Assembly (NCBI GenBank): GCA_003151815.1
Contig: PLYN01000047.1
Location: 1-36,991 of the forward strand
Length of the DNA: 36,991 bases
Source of the DNA: Bacteroidota bacterium
GTDB lineage: Bacteria > Bacteroidota > Bacteroidia > 2-12-FULL-35-15
Reading direction: 5' to 3'
Every line of letters starts with the position of its first letter. Positions within the stretch are counted from its first letter, which is position 1. Shown piece after piece: positions 25,863 to 34,427 of the stretch. Made by a program: the position numbers and the translations under genes. The notes under the pieces were generated by a model. The model worked only from the letters and a program-made list of their open reading frames with translations, made no database searches and was not told the origin of the DNA.

Positions 25863-26627
25863 TTAAGCATTTACCATTCTCTGACTTACCGCTTCGTATA
25901 AAATTATTCCTGTTGCAACTGAAACATTCAATGAACCAATTTCACCCATCATTGGAATTTTTGCTTTTGCATCCGATTTTTGAAGATACTCATTTAAAAT
26001 CCCGTCTTCCTCTGAACCAACAATAATGGCGGTAGGTAGAGTAAAATCCATTTGGTAATAATAGTCGGTTGCTTTTTCGGTACAAGCAATAATTTGCAGT
26101 CCGCATTCTTTTAAATAATCAATTACCGATTTCAAATTTTCTTCACGACAAACAGGAATTTTATGCAAAGCTCCTGTTGAAGTTTTTATAGCGTCCGCAT
26201 TAATTTGTGCAGCACCATGCGCAGGTATTATTATTGCCTGAACGCCTGAACACTCAGCAGTACGGGCTATAGCACCAAAATTACGTACGTCGGTTATTCT
26301 GTCTAAGATCAAGATCAAAGGATTTTTTCCTTCATCAAAAAGAGTTGGTAAAATATTTTTAATTTTTTTGTAACTAATCGCTGATATGTATCCAACAACA
26401 CCTTGATGATTTTTAGTAGTCAGGCGGTTTAATTTTTCAACCGGTACGTATTGAAACGCGACATTGTTTTGTTTTAGCAAGCCCATCATCTCGCTAAACA
26501 ATTCACTTTTCAAACCACTTTGAACTAATAATTTATCTATTTCCTTACCTGCACGTACCGCTTCAATAACTGGTCGTAAACCAAATATTAAACTTTCTTC
26601 TTCTTTTTTTTGTTGTTTTGTTTGCAT
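25863..26627 (-). CDS. rlmB: 23S rRNA (guanosine-2'-O)-methyltransferase RlmB, TrmH/SPOUT family
   Basis: From the ATG at 26627 the product is 254 residues. It has the N-terminal substrate-binding domain (LIFGLRPVIEAVRAGKEIDK). The SPOUT domain carries the three motifs: LDRITDVRNFGAIARTAE, IVGSEEDGI and IPMMGEIGSLNVSVATGI. RlmB methylates G2251 of 23S rRNA. The frame opens 8 codons earlier (26651), but that start lies in the flanking palindromic repeat, so the inner ATG, MQTKQQ, is preferred. Other TrmH-family targets cannot be excluded. Confidence 0.9.
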   Translation of the reverse strand: MQTKQQKKEEESLIFGLRPVIEAVRAGKEIDKLLVQSGLKSELFSEMMGLLKQNNVAFQYVPVEKLNRLTTKNHQGVVGYISAISYKKIKNILPTLFDEGKNPLILILDRITDVRNFGAIARTAECSGVQAIIIPAHGAAQINADAIKTSTGALHKIPVCREENLKSVIDYLKECGLQIIACTEKATDYYYQMDFTLPTAIIVGSEEDGILNEYLQKSDAKAKIPMMGEIGSLNVSVATGIILYEAVSQRMVNA

Positions 26628-26644
26628 GTTTTGTTGTTTATAAA

Positions 26645-26792
26645 GCCTCACCCCCAGCCCCTCTCCAAAGGAGAGGGGAAACTGTGTATGAAGTACTGTG
26701 TGTAACTATCTCTTTTTTATTTTCAACTATCGATGTCGTACTTATTAACTATCGCCCCCTCTCCTTTAGGAGAGGGGATTAAGGGCTGAGGC
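26645..26792. repeat. Paired palindromes of the CCCCTCTCC...GGAGAGGGG family
   Basis: Each arm (26645-26678 and 26753-26792) has its own hairpin, CCCTCTCC(AAA or TTTA)GGAGAGGG, and the two arms are also inverse to each other with GCCTCA at the outer ends. The right arm ends at the TAG of the GWxTD gene and the left lies directly before rlmB. The family is, from memory, very common in Bacteroidota. Confidence 0.82.
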
Positions 26793-28054
26793 TAATCCTC
26801 CAATACTCTACCCTGCCGCCAAACATCAACTGACATAAACCATGATTGTTTATAAAAAGGAGAACGCTCCAATGTAAAATCATTATCAGTAAATGGGTTG
26901 TTGACTTTTAAAAATGAATACGAAAGTGAATTAACATTATTTTCTTCTCCGTAAATCCATGTTTCAGAATTCTCGGTTCTATAGGTTATAGTTGGCGAGC
27001 CGTAAATCAAAAAAATCATCCCCCTATCAGTTTTCCAACCTTCAATATACGATGAAAAATATTGGTTCGCTTCTTGTACACGACTATAATATTTCCTGAT
27101 CACATCCCTAGCCCTTTCATGATTGCTAGTGCTATTTAACCAAAATTTTTCAAAGGCGGCTTTTTTATTGGGGTTTGTATTTAACTCATCAAACTCCAGC
27201 CTTGAGGTTATGTAACGTAAGGGGGGAACCATATCTTCCGCTTTTTTTATTTCAGGAAAGGTATCTGAAAAATTAAATAATGTTAAACCTTCGTGAGAAG
27301 ATGAGTCGCATTGAAAATGATAAAATCCCTTTTTGTTCGCGGTAAAATTTATTATTCCATCAGGTGATAATTTAAGTATAAAAATACTGTCTTCTTTGTA
27401 TTGAAATGGCTTTGGTAACATATCTGAGAAGGGAGGCGCAGCCAAAGGAAAGTTCCGGTTATAATACCGTACATATATTTTTTCAGGCATTCTGATTTTG
27501 TAATGAATAGTAAGTTTTTCTCCTAATTTTATGTAATTTCGAAACAGTGGGACATCTGTATCAGCTGATTTAACTATAAAATTCTGACGATTTAAATCAT
27601 TCTCCTTTTGAATTGCAATAATTTTTGTAACACTGATATTACGATTCAGATCGGTTATGATAACATTTAAAAAATAGTTATTGGGCGCTTTCGAAATAAG
27701 ATTAATTTTTCCTATTAAGTATTTGTCAGCATTATCATTATTGATATCAACAAGGCGAGAGGAGGAGCTATCTATTATTTCTTTTGAATCGTAAGATGGT
27801 AATAAACGATAAGAAATTAACACGTTGGAAGAAAAATTAATACCATCCGAACGTGTATATAATAGTTCTTTGCTGCTGATCTTAAAATGCAATTCGGATA
27901 AAATGTCACTCAAATGAAACACAGAAAATAGAGGGTGAATAGTATTTACATCATGTTTGTATGGTGATGTTTTTGTAGTTGCAACGGTTTTTCGAGGTGA
28001 TCTGCAAGAGGTCATTATCGATAGAGCGGACAAGAATAAAATTATTTTTTTCAT
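26792..28054 (-). CDS. GWxTD domain lipoprotein
   Basis: The 420-residue protein has a lipobox (IMTSC, Cys17) and a C-terminal GWxTD domain (about 285-420). It reads FEKFWLNSTSNHERARDVIRKYY, then the naming motif in EGWKTDRGMIFLIYGSP and SETWIYGEENN. The domain is known only from Bacteroidota and relatives and its function is undefined; an outer-membrane location is expected. Its ATG overlaps the rmuC stop by one base (TAATG), so the two genes are translationally linked. Confidence 0.88.
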   Translation of the reverse strand: MKKIILFLSALSIMTSCRSPRKTVATTKTSPYKHDVNTIHPLFSVFHLSDILSELHFKISSKELLYTRSDGINFSSNVLISYRLLPSYDSKEIIDSSSSRLVDINNDNADKYLIGKINLISKAPNNYFLNVIITDLNRNISVTKIIAIQKENDLNRQNFIVKSADTDVPLFRNYIKLGEKLTIHYKIRMPEKIYVRYYNRNFPLAAPPFSDMLPKPFQYKEDSIFILKLSPDGIINFTANKKGFYHFQCDSSSHEGLTLFNFSDTFPEIKKAEDMVPPLRYITSRLEFDELNTNPNKKAAFEKFWLNSTSNHERARDVIRKYYSRVQEANQYFSSYIEGWKTDRGMIFLIYGSPTITYRTENSETWIYGEENNVNSLSYSFLKVNNPFTDNDFTLERSPFYKQSWFMSVDVWRQGRVLED

Positions 28055-29472
28055 TACAAATCGCTATCATCAGTTAATAGTGAAGGCTCGTCATTATCTA
28101 TAAACTTAGACGGAATTTGTTTTTCATTTTCCTCTGGCAAATCGCTTTCGTTAGAACGCTTAACTAATTTCGGATCAATTGATTTGGAAACTTTTAATCC
28201 GAGTTTTTTCAGATTCTCAATTCGTCGCACTACATTTCCAGTGCCGGTCGACAATCTGTTCATAGCTGTTTGATAAGAATCTTTACTGGAATCCATTTTC
28301 TTGCCAACCTCAATCATTGCTTCTGTAAATCCAACAAACTTTTCATACATCGCTGCTGCTTCATCAGCAATTTGCAAAACATTTCGATTTTGCAATTCCT
28401 GTTTCCAGAAATTATCTACCGTGCGAAGTGTTGCCAACAAAGTTGTAGGAGAAACAATAACAATATTTTTATCGAACGCATAATTGAAAAGTTCTCGGTC
28501 ATTTTGTAACGCTGTAGAAAATGCAGGTTCGATTGGCATAAAAAGTAAAATAAAATCGAGTGTATTGAGTTGATAAATTTTCTGGTAATTTTTATCGCTG
28601 AGATCCTTGATGTGTTTTCTGACAGAAGCAACGTGTTCTTTTATCGCAACAACTTTTTCATCTTCATTTTCCGCAGACGCAAATCGTTCGTAAGCAACAA
28701 GTGAAACTTTTGAATCAACAACAAGGCTTTTGTTTCCAGGAAGATCAATGATGACATCAGGTTGAAATATTTTTCCATCTTCACTAGTAAATGATTTCTG
28801 TGCACGATATTGTTCATCTTTCCGCAATCCTGATTTTTCAAGGATGCTTTGTAAAATCATTTCCCCCCAATTGCCTGCAGATTTATTTTCTCCTTTTAAG
28901 GCGTTCGTTAAATTTTGTGCATCCTTGCTGAGTTGCTGATTTTTTTGCAAGAGTTCTACCAATTGATGTTTAAGAGCAGTTCGCTCCTTTGTTTCATCGC
29001 TATAGACTTCATTCACTCTTTTCTCGAAGTCTTTTATTTTTTCTCCAAGTGGTTTCAGAATATCATCAATCTGTGTTTTATTCTGTTCAGTAAACTTTTT
29101 CGAGTTGTCATTTAATATCGTATTGGCAATGTTTTTAAACTCGGTAGTAAATTTTTGATTAATGTTTTCGAGTTCGGATTTAAGTGTGGCTAATTTTTCT
29201 TTTTGATTTTCAAATGCTTCTTCTGCCTTTGCCAGTCGAATATTTGCGTCATTTAATTTTTTCCGATGTTCAGTCAACTCATCTGAAATCTCTTTTTTTG
29301 AATCCACAGCATTTTTTAATTTTTCATCGGCAGCAATTTTCTCCTTTTCCAGTTCAACAATTTTTGTATCCAATGCTGATGTGTCATGATTTGCATTTTG
29401 TTTTGATTTGAAAAACAAAAATGCAATCACCAAGCCAAAAATACAACCTACTGCTATAAATAAAAACTCCAT
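28054..29472 (-). CDS. rmuC: DNA recombination protein RmuC
   Basis: The 472-residue protein begins with a transmembrane helix (EFLFIAVGCIFGLVIAFLFF) and a long coiled coil (about 30-200). The RmuC nuclease-like domain (about 195-400) has ENKSAGNWGEMILQSILEKSG, PDVIIDLPGNKSLVVDSKVSL and PIEPAFSTALQ. RmuC limits DNA inversions at short inverted repeats in E. coli and belongs to the PD-(D/E)xK group, of which the VDSK motif is part. It overlaps the GWxTD gene by one base. It is the sort of protein that would act on the many palindromes in this genome. Confidence 0.93.
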   Translation of the reverse strand: MEFLFIAVGCIFGLVIAFLFFKSKQNANHDTSALDTKIVELEKEKIAADEKLKNAVDSKKEISDELTEHRKKLNDANIRLAKAEEAFENQKEKLATLKSELENINQKFTTEFKNIANTILNDNSKKFTEQNKTQIDDILKPLGEKIKDFEKRVNEVYSDETKERTALKHQLVELLQKNQQLSKDAQNLTNALKGENKSAGNWGEMILQSILEKSGLRKDEQYRAQKSFTSEDGKIFQPDVIIDLPGNKSLVVDSKVSLVAYERFASAENEDEKVVAIKEHVASVRKHIKDLSDKNYQKIYQLNTLDFILLFMPIEPAFSTALQNDRELFNYAFDKNIVIVSPTTLLATLRTVDNFWKQELQNRNVLQIADEAAAMYEKFVGFTEAMIEVGKKMDSSKDSYQTAMNRLSTGTGNVVRRIENLKKLGLKVSKSIDPKLVKRSNESDLPEENEKQIPSKFIDNDEPSLLTDDSDL

Positions 29473-29550
29473 TTATTTTTAATTTTATCGAATGCTAATT
29501 TACGGATTAATTTGCTTGTTTGGTTTTGAATTATTTGTTTAGGTAATTTA

Positions 29551-29744
29551 AACCACATAGAAACATAGGTTTAATTTTCAGGTGTTTATTCTAACTGAGT
29601 TTTACATAGTTTTGAAGCTATTCTTCAAATTTTCACAATACTTATCAGATGAATACACTCTATGCAAAAATTTATTTTTCTATGTAAAACTTCTTTTTAA
29701 TTTATTGGGTAATAAAGTTTTATTAACTATGTTTCTATGTGGTT
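29551..29744. repeat. Inverted repeat AACCACATAGAAACATA between rmuC and the BamA-like gene
   Basis: The 17-bp arms at 29551-29567 and 29728-29744 are exact inverse copies. A less perfect CTATGTAAAACT/AGTTTTACATAG pair lies between them. No gene is seen in this 287-bp gap. The right arm ends 16 bp from the stop codon of the barrel gene. Confidence 0.78.
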
Positions 29745-29759
29745 AAAAAACGACAGCGG

Positions 29760-31493
29760 CTAAAAATAATTCACGATACCAAAACTAATTTTTCCATTTC
29801 CTAACTGAATAGGATTATTAAATTGCTTGCCGAGTGCATAATTGAGAGAAAAAATACCACCCTTTGTTTCAAAACTAATACCTGTTCCAAACCCGTAAGG
29901 AGTATCGTGTACATACTGATTCGAACTATTATTTTCGTACCATGCACCGTCACCAAACACATACAGATAAGAATTTTTCTCTAGAATAAAACGGTACTCC
30001 AACGTAAAAATAGAATATGCTGATGCGAAAATAGATTCAACATTAAATCCTCGCAATGTATTTAAACCACCAATACGGTACAATTCATTTTGAAAAATAT
30101 TTTGTCCGTATATAAACGCGGACTGATTTCCAACTTTAATTGTGCTTCTGCCTATTATCGGAATAAATATACTTCCGGAGAAATCGCCGGAATACTGACC
30201 TGTTTTAAGTTCTAATTTATTATATACCACAGGATTCACATTCGGATTTTTTTTAATGGTTTTTGTTCCGGCACTTCCATTTATCACAACAGAAAAGCCT
30301 TTTCTGGGATTTAAACGATAATCTAATTTTTCATATTTTAATCCGATACCATACATATTTGCGTAAACATCGGCATAAGTTGGCAAAGTAGTTATATACT
30401 CCAAACCTTTCGTAGAAAGTAATGAAGAAGATTTATTGCTGTAAAATATTTTAATATAATTACCACCATTTAAAATATGTTGCAACCCAATATTTTGAGT
30501 TACCTCCAAAAATGTTGTATCTCTTTTATACAGTTTGAAATTATAATCAACACCAAAAGGAGTGCGAAATATGAAAGGATATACCAAACGTAATATTAAA
30601 TCCTGGGTTTGCGTTTGAAGTCGGTCCCATGTAAAATCAATTAATTCACCTTTACCCAATCCATTTTGTAATTTAAGATGAGCATTACCTGTTAATAATA
30701 TATTTCCTGTTTTAGCATTAGGTAAAATTCCAACAATACCATCAAATTGGCTGGCATTTTTTTTATCGAGGTACAAAACAAGTTTGTTAAATCTTTTAGT
30801 GAAATTTATAGTTGCAGGTTTGGAGGAATGAACAAAAGTCAACTCTGCAATGCGGGTATTTACTTTTTTTAATTTTGATTCGTCATACAAACTACCAGGT
30901 TTAATTCCCAAATAATTGTAAATATAAACCGGTGCAATTTTTGCCGTTCCTTTAATGACTATGCTATCAATTATTTTTTCTTCATTTTTTGTAAGCTTAA
31001 GTTGCGCTGAAATACTATCCGCTGAAATTACAATGCTATCCAGCTTTACAGAAGCAAATGGGAAGCCATTGTTTTCAAAATATGTAATCAGTTTTTCCTG
31101 AACCCGCTTTACATCTTTAAAATAAACCGGCTTTTTGCTGTATAACTTTTCACGAAAACCAATTTCACTCAATACTCCTTCGTCAACATTTCCTTTTTTT
31201 AAATACGCCCATTTATATTGCGCACCTATATTCAAAAAAGCTTTCTGAATTACTGAATCACCAATTATACTATCATAAGAAGCAGTTAAATAGGCGTTAT
31301 CATATAAAGTGAACAGGACTTTTTGCAATTCTTTTTCGCGTTCTGTTTCGGAAGAGAATGTTTTATTGTAGGAAATTTTTTTGAGCAATGCCGGATCTTT
31401 TAATGACTGGATCTCTAATACATAATTCTGTTGCGCAAACAGCGAAGCGCACATGCATAAAAAAAAGGAAATCAGAATTACTTGTAAACGCAT
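29760..31493 (-). CDS. BamA/TamA-like outer-membrane assembly protein
   Basis: The 577-residue protein has a signal peptide ending at SLFAQ and an N-terminal region (about 25-210) with POTRA-like repeats, for example KDVKRVQEKLITYFENNGFP and SIVIKGTAKIAPVYIYNYLG. A C-terminal 16-strand barrel ends in FGIVNYF. RIGGLNTLRGF is the conserved loop-6 motif (RGF). It is shorter than BamA (about 800 or more), closer to TamA or accessory Omp85 proteins. It likely inserts or exports proteins at the outer membrane. pheT lies upstream on the same strand. Confidence 0.87.
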   Translation of the reverse strand: MRLQVILISFFLCMCASLFAQQNYVLEIQSLKDPALLKKISYNKTFSSETEREKELQKVLFTLYDNAYLTASYDSIIGDSVIQKAFLNIGAQYKWAYLKKGNVDEGVLSEIGFREKLYSKKPVYFKDVKRVQEKLITYFENNGFPFASVKLDSIVISADSISAQLKLTKNEEKIIDSIVIKGTAKIAPVYIYNYLGIKPGSLYDESKLKKVNTRIAELTFVHSSKPATINFTKRFNKLVLYLDKKNASQFDGIVGILPNAKTGNILLTGNAHLKLQNGLGKGELIDFTWDRLQTQTQDLILRLVYPFIFRTPFGVDYNFKLYKRDTTFLEVTQNIGLQHILNGGNYIKIFYSNKSSSLLSTKGLEYITTLPTYADVYANMYGIGLKYEKLDYRLNPRKGFSVVINGSAGTKTIKKNPNVNPVVYNKLELKTGQYSGDFSGSIFIPIIGRSTIKVGNQSAFIYGQNIFQNELYRIGGLNTLRGFNVESIFASAYSIFTLEYRFILEKNSYLYVFGDGAWYENNSSNQYVHDTPYGFGTGISFETKGGIFSLNYALGKQFNNPIQLGNGKISFGIVNYF

Positions 31494-31506
31494 AGTGTGG
31501 TAGGAT

Positions 31507-31645
31507 GGAACGCTGATTTTTATGATTGTTATGAAAAAAAAATGATTTATGTTTTTGTTAAAAAACTATAATCTTAATAAATCTTCTACTATACAATTCA
31601 AAATCTTAATTTATCTTAAAAATCATAAAAATCTACGTTCTATTA
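31507..31645. repeat. Inverted repeat, GAACG(C/T)(T/A)GATTTTTATGATT family
   Basis: The left arm near 31507-31527 and the right arm near 31621-31640 match in inverse at about 18 of 20 bases. The right arm is closely related to the repeat at 36256-36378. It fills the gap between the barrel gene and the pheT stop codon, ending 5 bp from that stop. Confidence 0.78.
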
Positions 31646-31649
31646 AGTA

Positions 31650-34253
31650 TTACCGTATCTCAGCCCCGGCCTTTTCCTGATACGTTTTGATCAACTTCTC
31701 CATGATCTTATCGATCTGCTTATCAGTGAGGGTTGCTGTTTCATCTTGCAAAGTAAAACTCAAGGCATACGATTTTTTTCCGGCAGGTAATTTGTCACCT
31801 TCGTAAACATCAAATAAATTCACGTTTTTTAAAATGCTTTTTTCAGATTGATAGGCCAATTGTTCCAATTGTTCAAACTGAATTGCTTTATCGATCAACA
31901 AGGCTAGATCTCGTCTTACTTCAGGGAATTTAGGCACTTCAGTATACATCACACTCGTTTTCTTTACAGCATCGATTATCAGATCCCAATTAAAATCTGC
32001 ATAAAATACTTCTTGCCTGATGTCCATTAATTTTAAAACAGATCTGGCAACAGAACCAAATTCAACCAATGTTTTTTTATTCCAATTGAATGCTAATCCA
32101 TTTGAAAATGTATCATTGTCCAGTTCGCTTAACTTTACATCATTAATTCCTAATCGCTCCAAAATAGCGACTACATGACCTTTCAAGGTATAAAAATTAA
32201 CAATTTCTCTTTTTGAATTCCAACTTTCTTCCTCTTTACGTCCGGTAAGTAAAACAGATAAATGTTTTGTTTCAATATACCCGCCCGAACGAATGCCCGC
32301 CTGAATGACAAGGTCGGGCAGGGATTCGTCCATTCGGGCAGGCTTTACAGCTTCTCCACCTTTCACAGCCATATAGGTTTTACCAAATTCGTACAATTTC
32401 AGATCTGCATTTTTACGATTTTGATTGTACGCGATCGTTTCTAGTCCACTGAATAAAAGTGTTTGACGCAATACGTTCAGATCACTACTCAAAGGATTCA
32501 TCATGGCAACACTTCTATCAGGATCCAATGATTGTAAACTTTTTGCATAGTCGCCTTTGGTAAGTGATAAACACATCATTTCCGAAAAACCATTGTTCGT
32601 CAACAACTCAGAAACTGTATTTTGTATTTTTTCCTTATCCGGTTTTTCAGCAAATTGAATGGAGGAATTTAACGTTTCGGGAATTTCCACATTGTTGTAA
32701 CCATATATCCTCAATACTTCCTCGATCACATCTTGTTCGCGCTGAACATCCACTTTAAACGGAGGAACAGAAAGCAACAATGCATCATGACCTTCGTGTT
32801 CTATTTCAATGCCAAGCGATTTTAAAATATCTTTTATGATCTCCGGATCGATATGCTTGCCTATTAAACGATTGCAATGTGCAAAGGAAAATGGTACTTT
32901 AAAATTGTCAATTTTCTTTGGATAGATGTCAATAATATTTGATGAAATTTCTCCACCTGCAATTTCCTTAATTAATATTGCTGCGCGTTTTAAGGCGTAA
33001 ACAGTCATGTTCGGATCCGTACCTCGTTCGAAACGAAAAGTAGCATCCGTTTTTAAACTATGACGCTTTGATGATCTGCGAATAGATGTTGAATGGAAGT
33101 AAGCACTTTCTAAAAAAATATTTTTTGTTGATGAAGTAACGCCCGATTCTATTCCGCCAAACACACCTGCAATGCATATTCCTCCTTCTGCATCGCATAT
33201 CATCAGATCATCTGCAGATAATTCACGTTCCACTCCATCCAATGTTTTGAATTTAGGCAAGCCAATCTCTTTTCTAATGTTATTGAGTTCTTTATCGAGA
33301 GAGTTGAATTTTTTTACAATAATTTTATTGCCTTTTATTTTATCCGCATCAAAGGCATGCATTGGTTGTCCTAATTCATGCAACACATAATTAGTAATAT
33401 CAACAATATTATTGATGGAACGTACACCGATTGCTTTTAATCTGTTCTTCAACCATTCCGGCGATTCAGCAACCGTTATGTTAGAAATTGTTAATCCCGA
33501 ATAACGCGGACAAGCAACCGAATCTTCTACAATAACTTCTATTTCCAAATTAGTTGAATCAATGTTAAACGAAGTTATGTCCGGAAGATTCAAAGATTTG
33601 TGATCAATGTTTTTATCAGTCGATCCGCCTTTTTTCGCAGATATTAAATCTCTATTACAATTAAAAACAGCAACCAGATCTCTCGCAACGCCAACATGTG
33701 AAGCAGCGTCAGCGCGATTAGGAGTTAAACCGATCTCCAGCACATAGTCCTCTTCTACTTTAAAATATTCTTTTGCAGGTGCTCCGATTTTTGCATTCGC
33801 ATCAAGCACCATAATGCCTTCATGTGATGAGCCCAAACCTATTTCATCTTCTGCACAGATCATTCCTTCCGAAAGTTGTCCGCGTATTTTTGATCTTTTA
33901 ATTTCAAAAGGTTCACCAACACTTGGATATAACATGGCTCCTATTGTTGCTATCACTACTTTTTGTCCTGCCGCTACATTGCTTGCACCGCAAACAATAT
34001 TCAGCAATGTTCCTGTTCCAATATCAACAGTAGTTACACTTAAACGATCAGCATCAGGATGTTTTTCTTTGGTGATCACTTCACCAATTACCAAGCCTTC
34101 CAAACCGCCTTTTATCGATTCGAACTTTTCAATGCTTTCCACTTCAAGTCCGCAATCGGTTAATAATTTACCTGCTTCTTCTACCGGTAGATCATTGCTT
34201 ATATTGGGAGCATCAGATAAATATTCCTTCAGCCAATTATATGATATTTTCAT
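31650..34253 (-). CDS. pheT: Phenylalanyl-tRNA synthetase beta subunit
   Basis: The 867-residue protein has an EMAP/tRNA-binding domain (about 45-160, LVIGEVITKEKHPDADRLS), LTPNRADAASHVGVARDL, and the B3/B4 editing domain with NIVDITNYVLHELGQPMHAFD. The B5 domain contains SVPPFKVDVQREQDVIEEVLRIYGY, then comes the catalytic-like core, and the FDX-ACB anticodon domain with VPKFPEVRRDLALLID. It pairs with PheS, which is not in the window. About residues 638-658 are encoded by a palindromic repeat. Family members I recall run about 800-830 residues, so this one is slightly long. Confidence 0.95.
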   Translation of the reverse strand: MKISYNWLKEYLSDAPNISNDLPVEEAGKLLTDCGLEVESIEKFESIKGGLEGLVIGEVITKEKHPDADRLSVTTVDIGTGTLLNIVCGASNVAAGQKVVIATIGAMLYPSVGEPFEIKRSKIRGQLSEGMICAEDEIGLGSSHEGIMVLDANAKIGAPAKEYFKVEEDYVLEIGLTPNRADAASHVGVARDLVAVFNCNRDLISAKKGGSTDKNIDHKSLNLPDITSFNIDSTNLEIEVIVEDSVACPRYSGLTISNITVAESPEWLKNRLKAIGVRSINNIVDITNYVLHELGQPMHAFDADKIKGNKIIVKKFNSLDKELNNIRKEIGLPKFKTLDGVERELSADDLMICDAEGGICIAGVFGGIESGVTSSTKNIFLESAYFHSTSIRRSSKRHSLKTDATFRFERGTDPNMTVYALKRAAILIKEIAGGEISSNIIDIYPKKIDNFKVPFSFAHCNRLIGKHIDPEIIKDILKSLGIEIEHEGHDALLLSVPPFKVDVQREQDVIEEVLRIYGYNNVEIPETLNSSIQFAEKPDKEKIQNTVSELLTNNGFSEMMCLSLTKGDYAKSLQSLDPDRSVAMMNPLSSDLNVLRQTLLFSGLETIAYNQNRKNADLKLYEFGKTYMAVKGGEAVKPARMDESLPDLVIQAGIRSGGYIETKHLSVLLTGRKEEESWNSKREIVNFYTLKGHVVAILERLGINDVKLSELDNDTFSNGLAFNWNKKTLVEFGSVARSVLKLMDIRQEVFYADFNWDLIIDAVKKTSVMYTEVPKFPEVRRDLALLIDKAIQFEQLEQLAYQSEKSILKNVNLFDVYEGDKLPAGKKSYALSFTLQDETATLTDKQIDKIMEKLIKTYQEKAGAEIR
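32281..32342 (-). repeat. In-frame palindromic repeat inside pheT
   Basis: The stretch is far more GC-rich than its surroundings and has imperfect inverse arms: CCGCCCGAACGAAT at the left, and ATTCGTCCATTCGGGCAGG at the right. It has CCTGCCCGAC-type internal copies. On the minus strand it encodes PARMDESLPDLVIQAGIRSGG within PheT. It looks like an intergenic repeat type (CCTGCCCGAATG) placed in frame. Confidence 0.7.
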
Positions 34254-34318
34254 TTTACTATGTTAAATCGTTTCAATTATTGGGAGAGAATAAACCTCGC
34301 CCAAATCCATAAGTAGTG

Positions 34319-34326
34319 CAAAAATA
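34319..34326 (-). promoter_or_regulatory. -7 box of the pheT promoter
   Basis: Read on the minus strand this is TATTTTTG, an exact TAnnTTTG match, 65 bp before the pheT ATG. No convincing -33 box was found. Confidence 0.4.
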
Positions 34327-34427
34327 AGAAATTAATCGAAGTATATATTAGGAAAAAGCAGTTTACAAATCATCATTTTACCGGCCGAAACAATAATAAA
34401 TGCTTAATTTCGGAAGCCTTTTTACAC

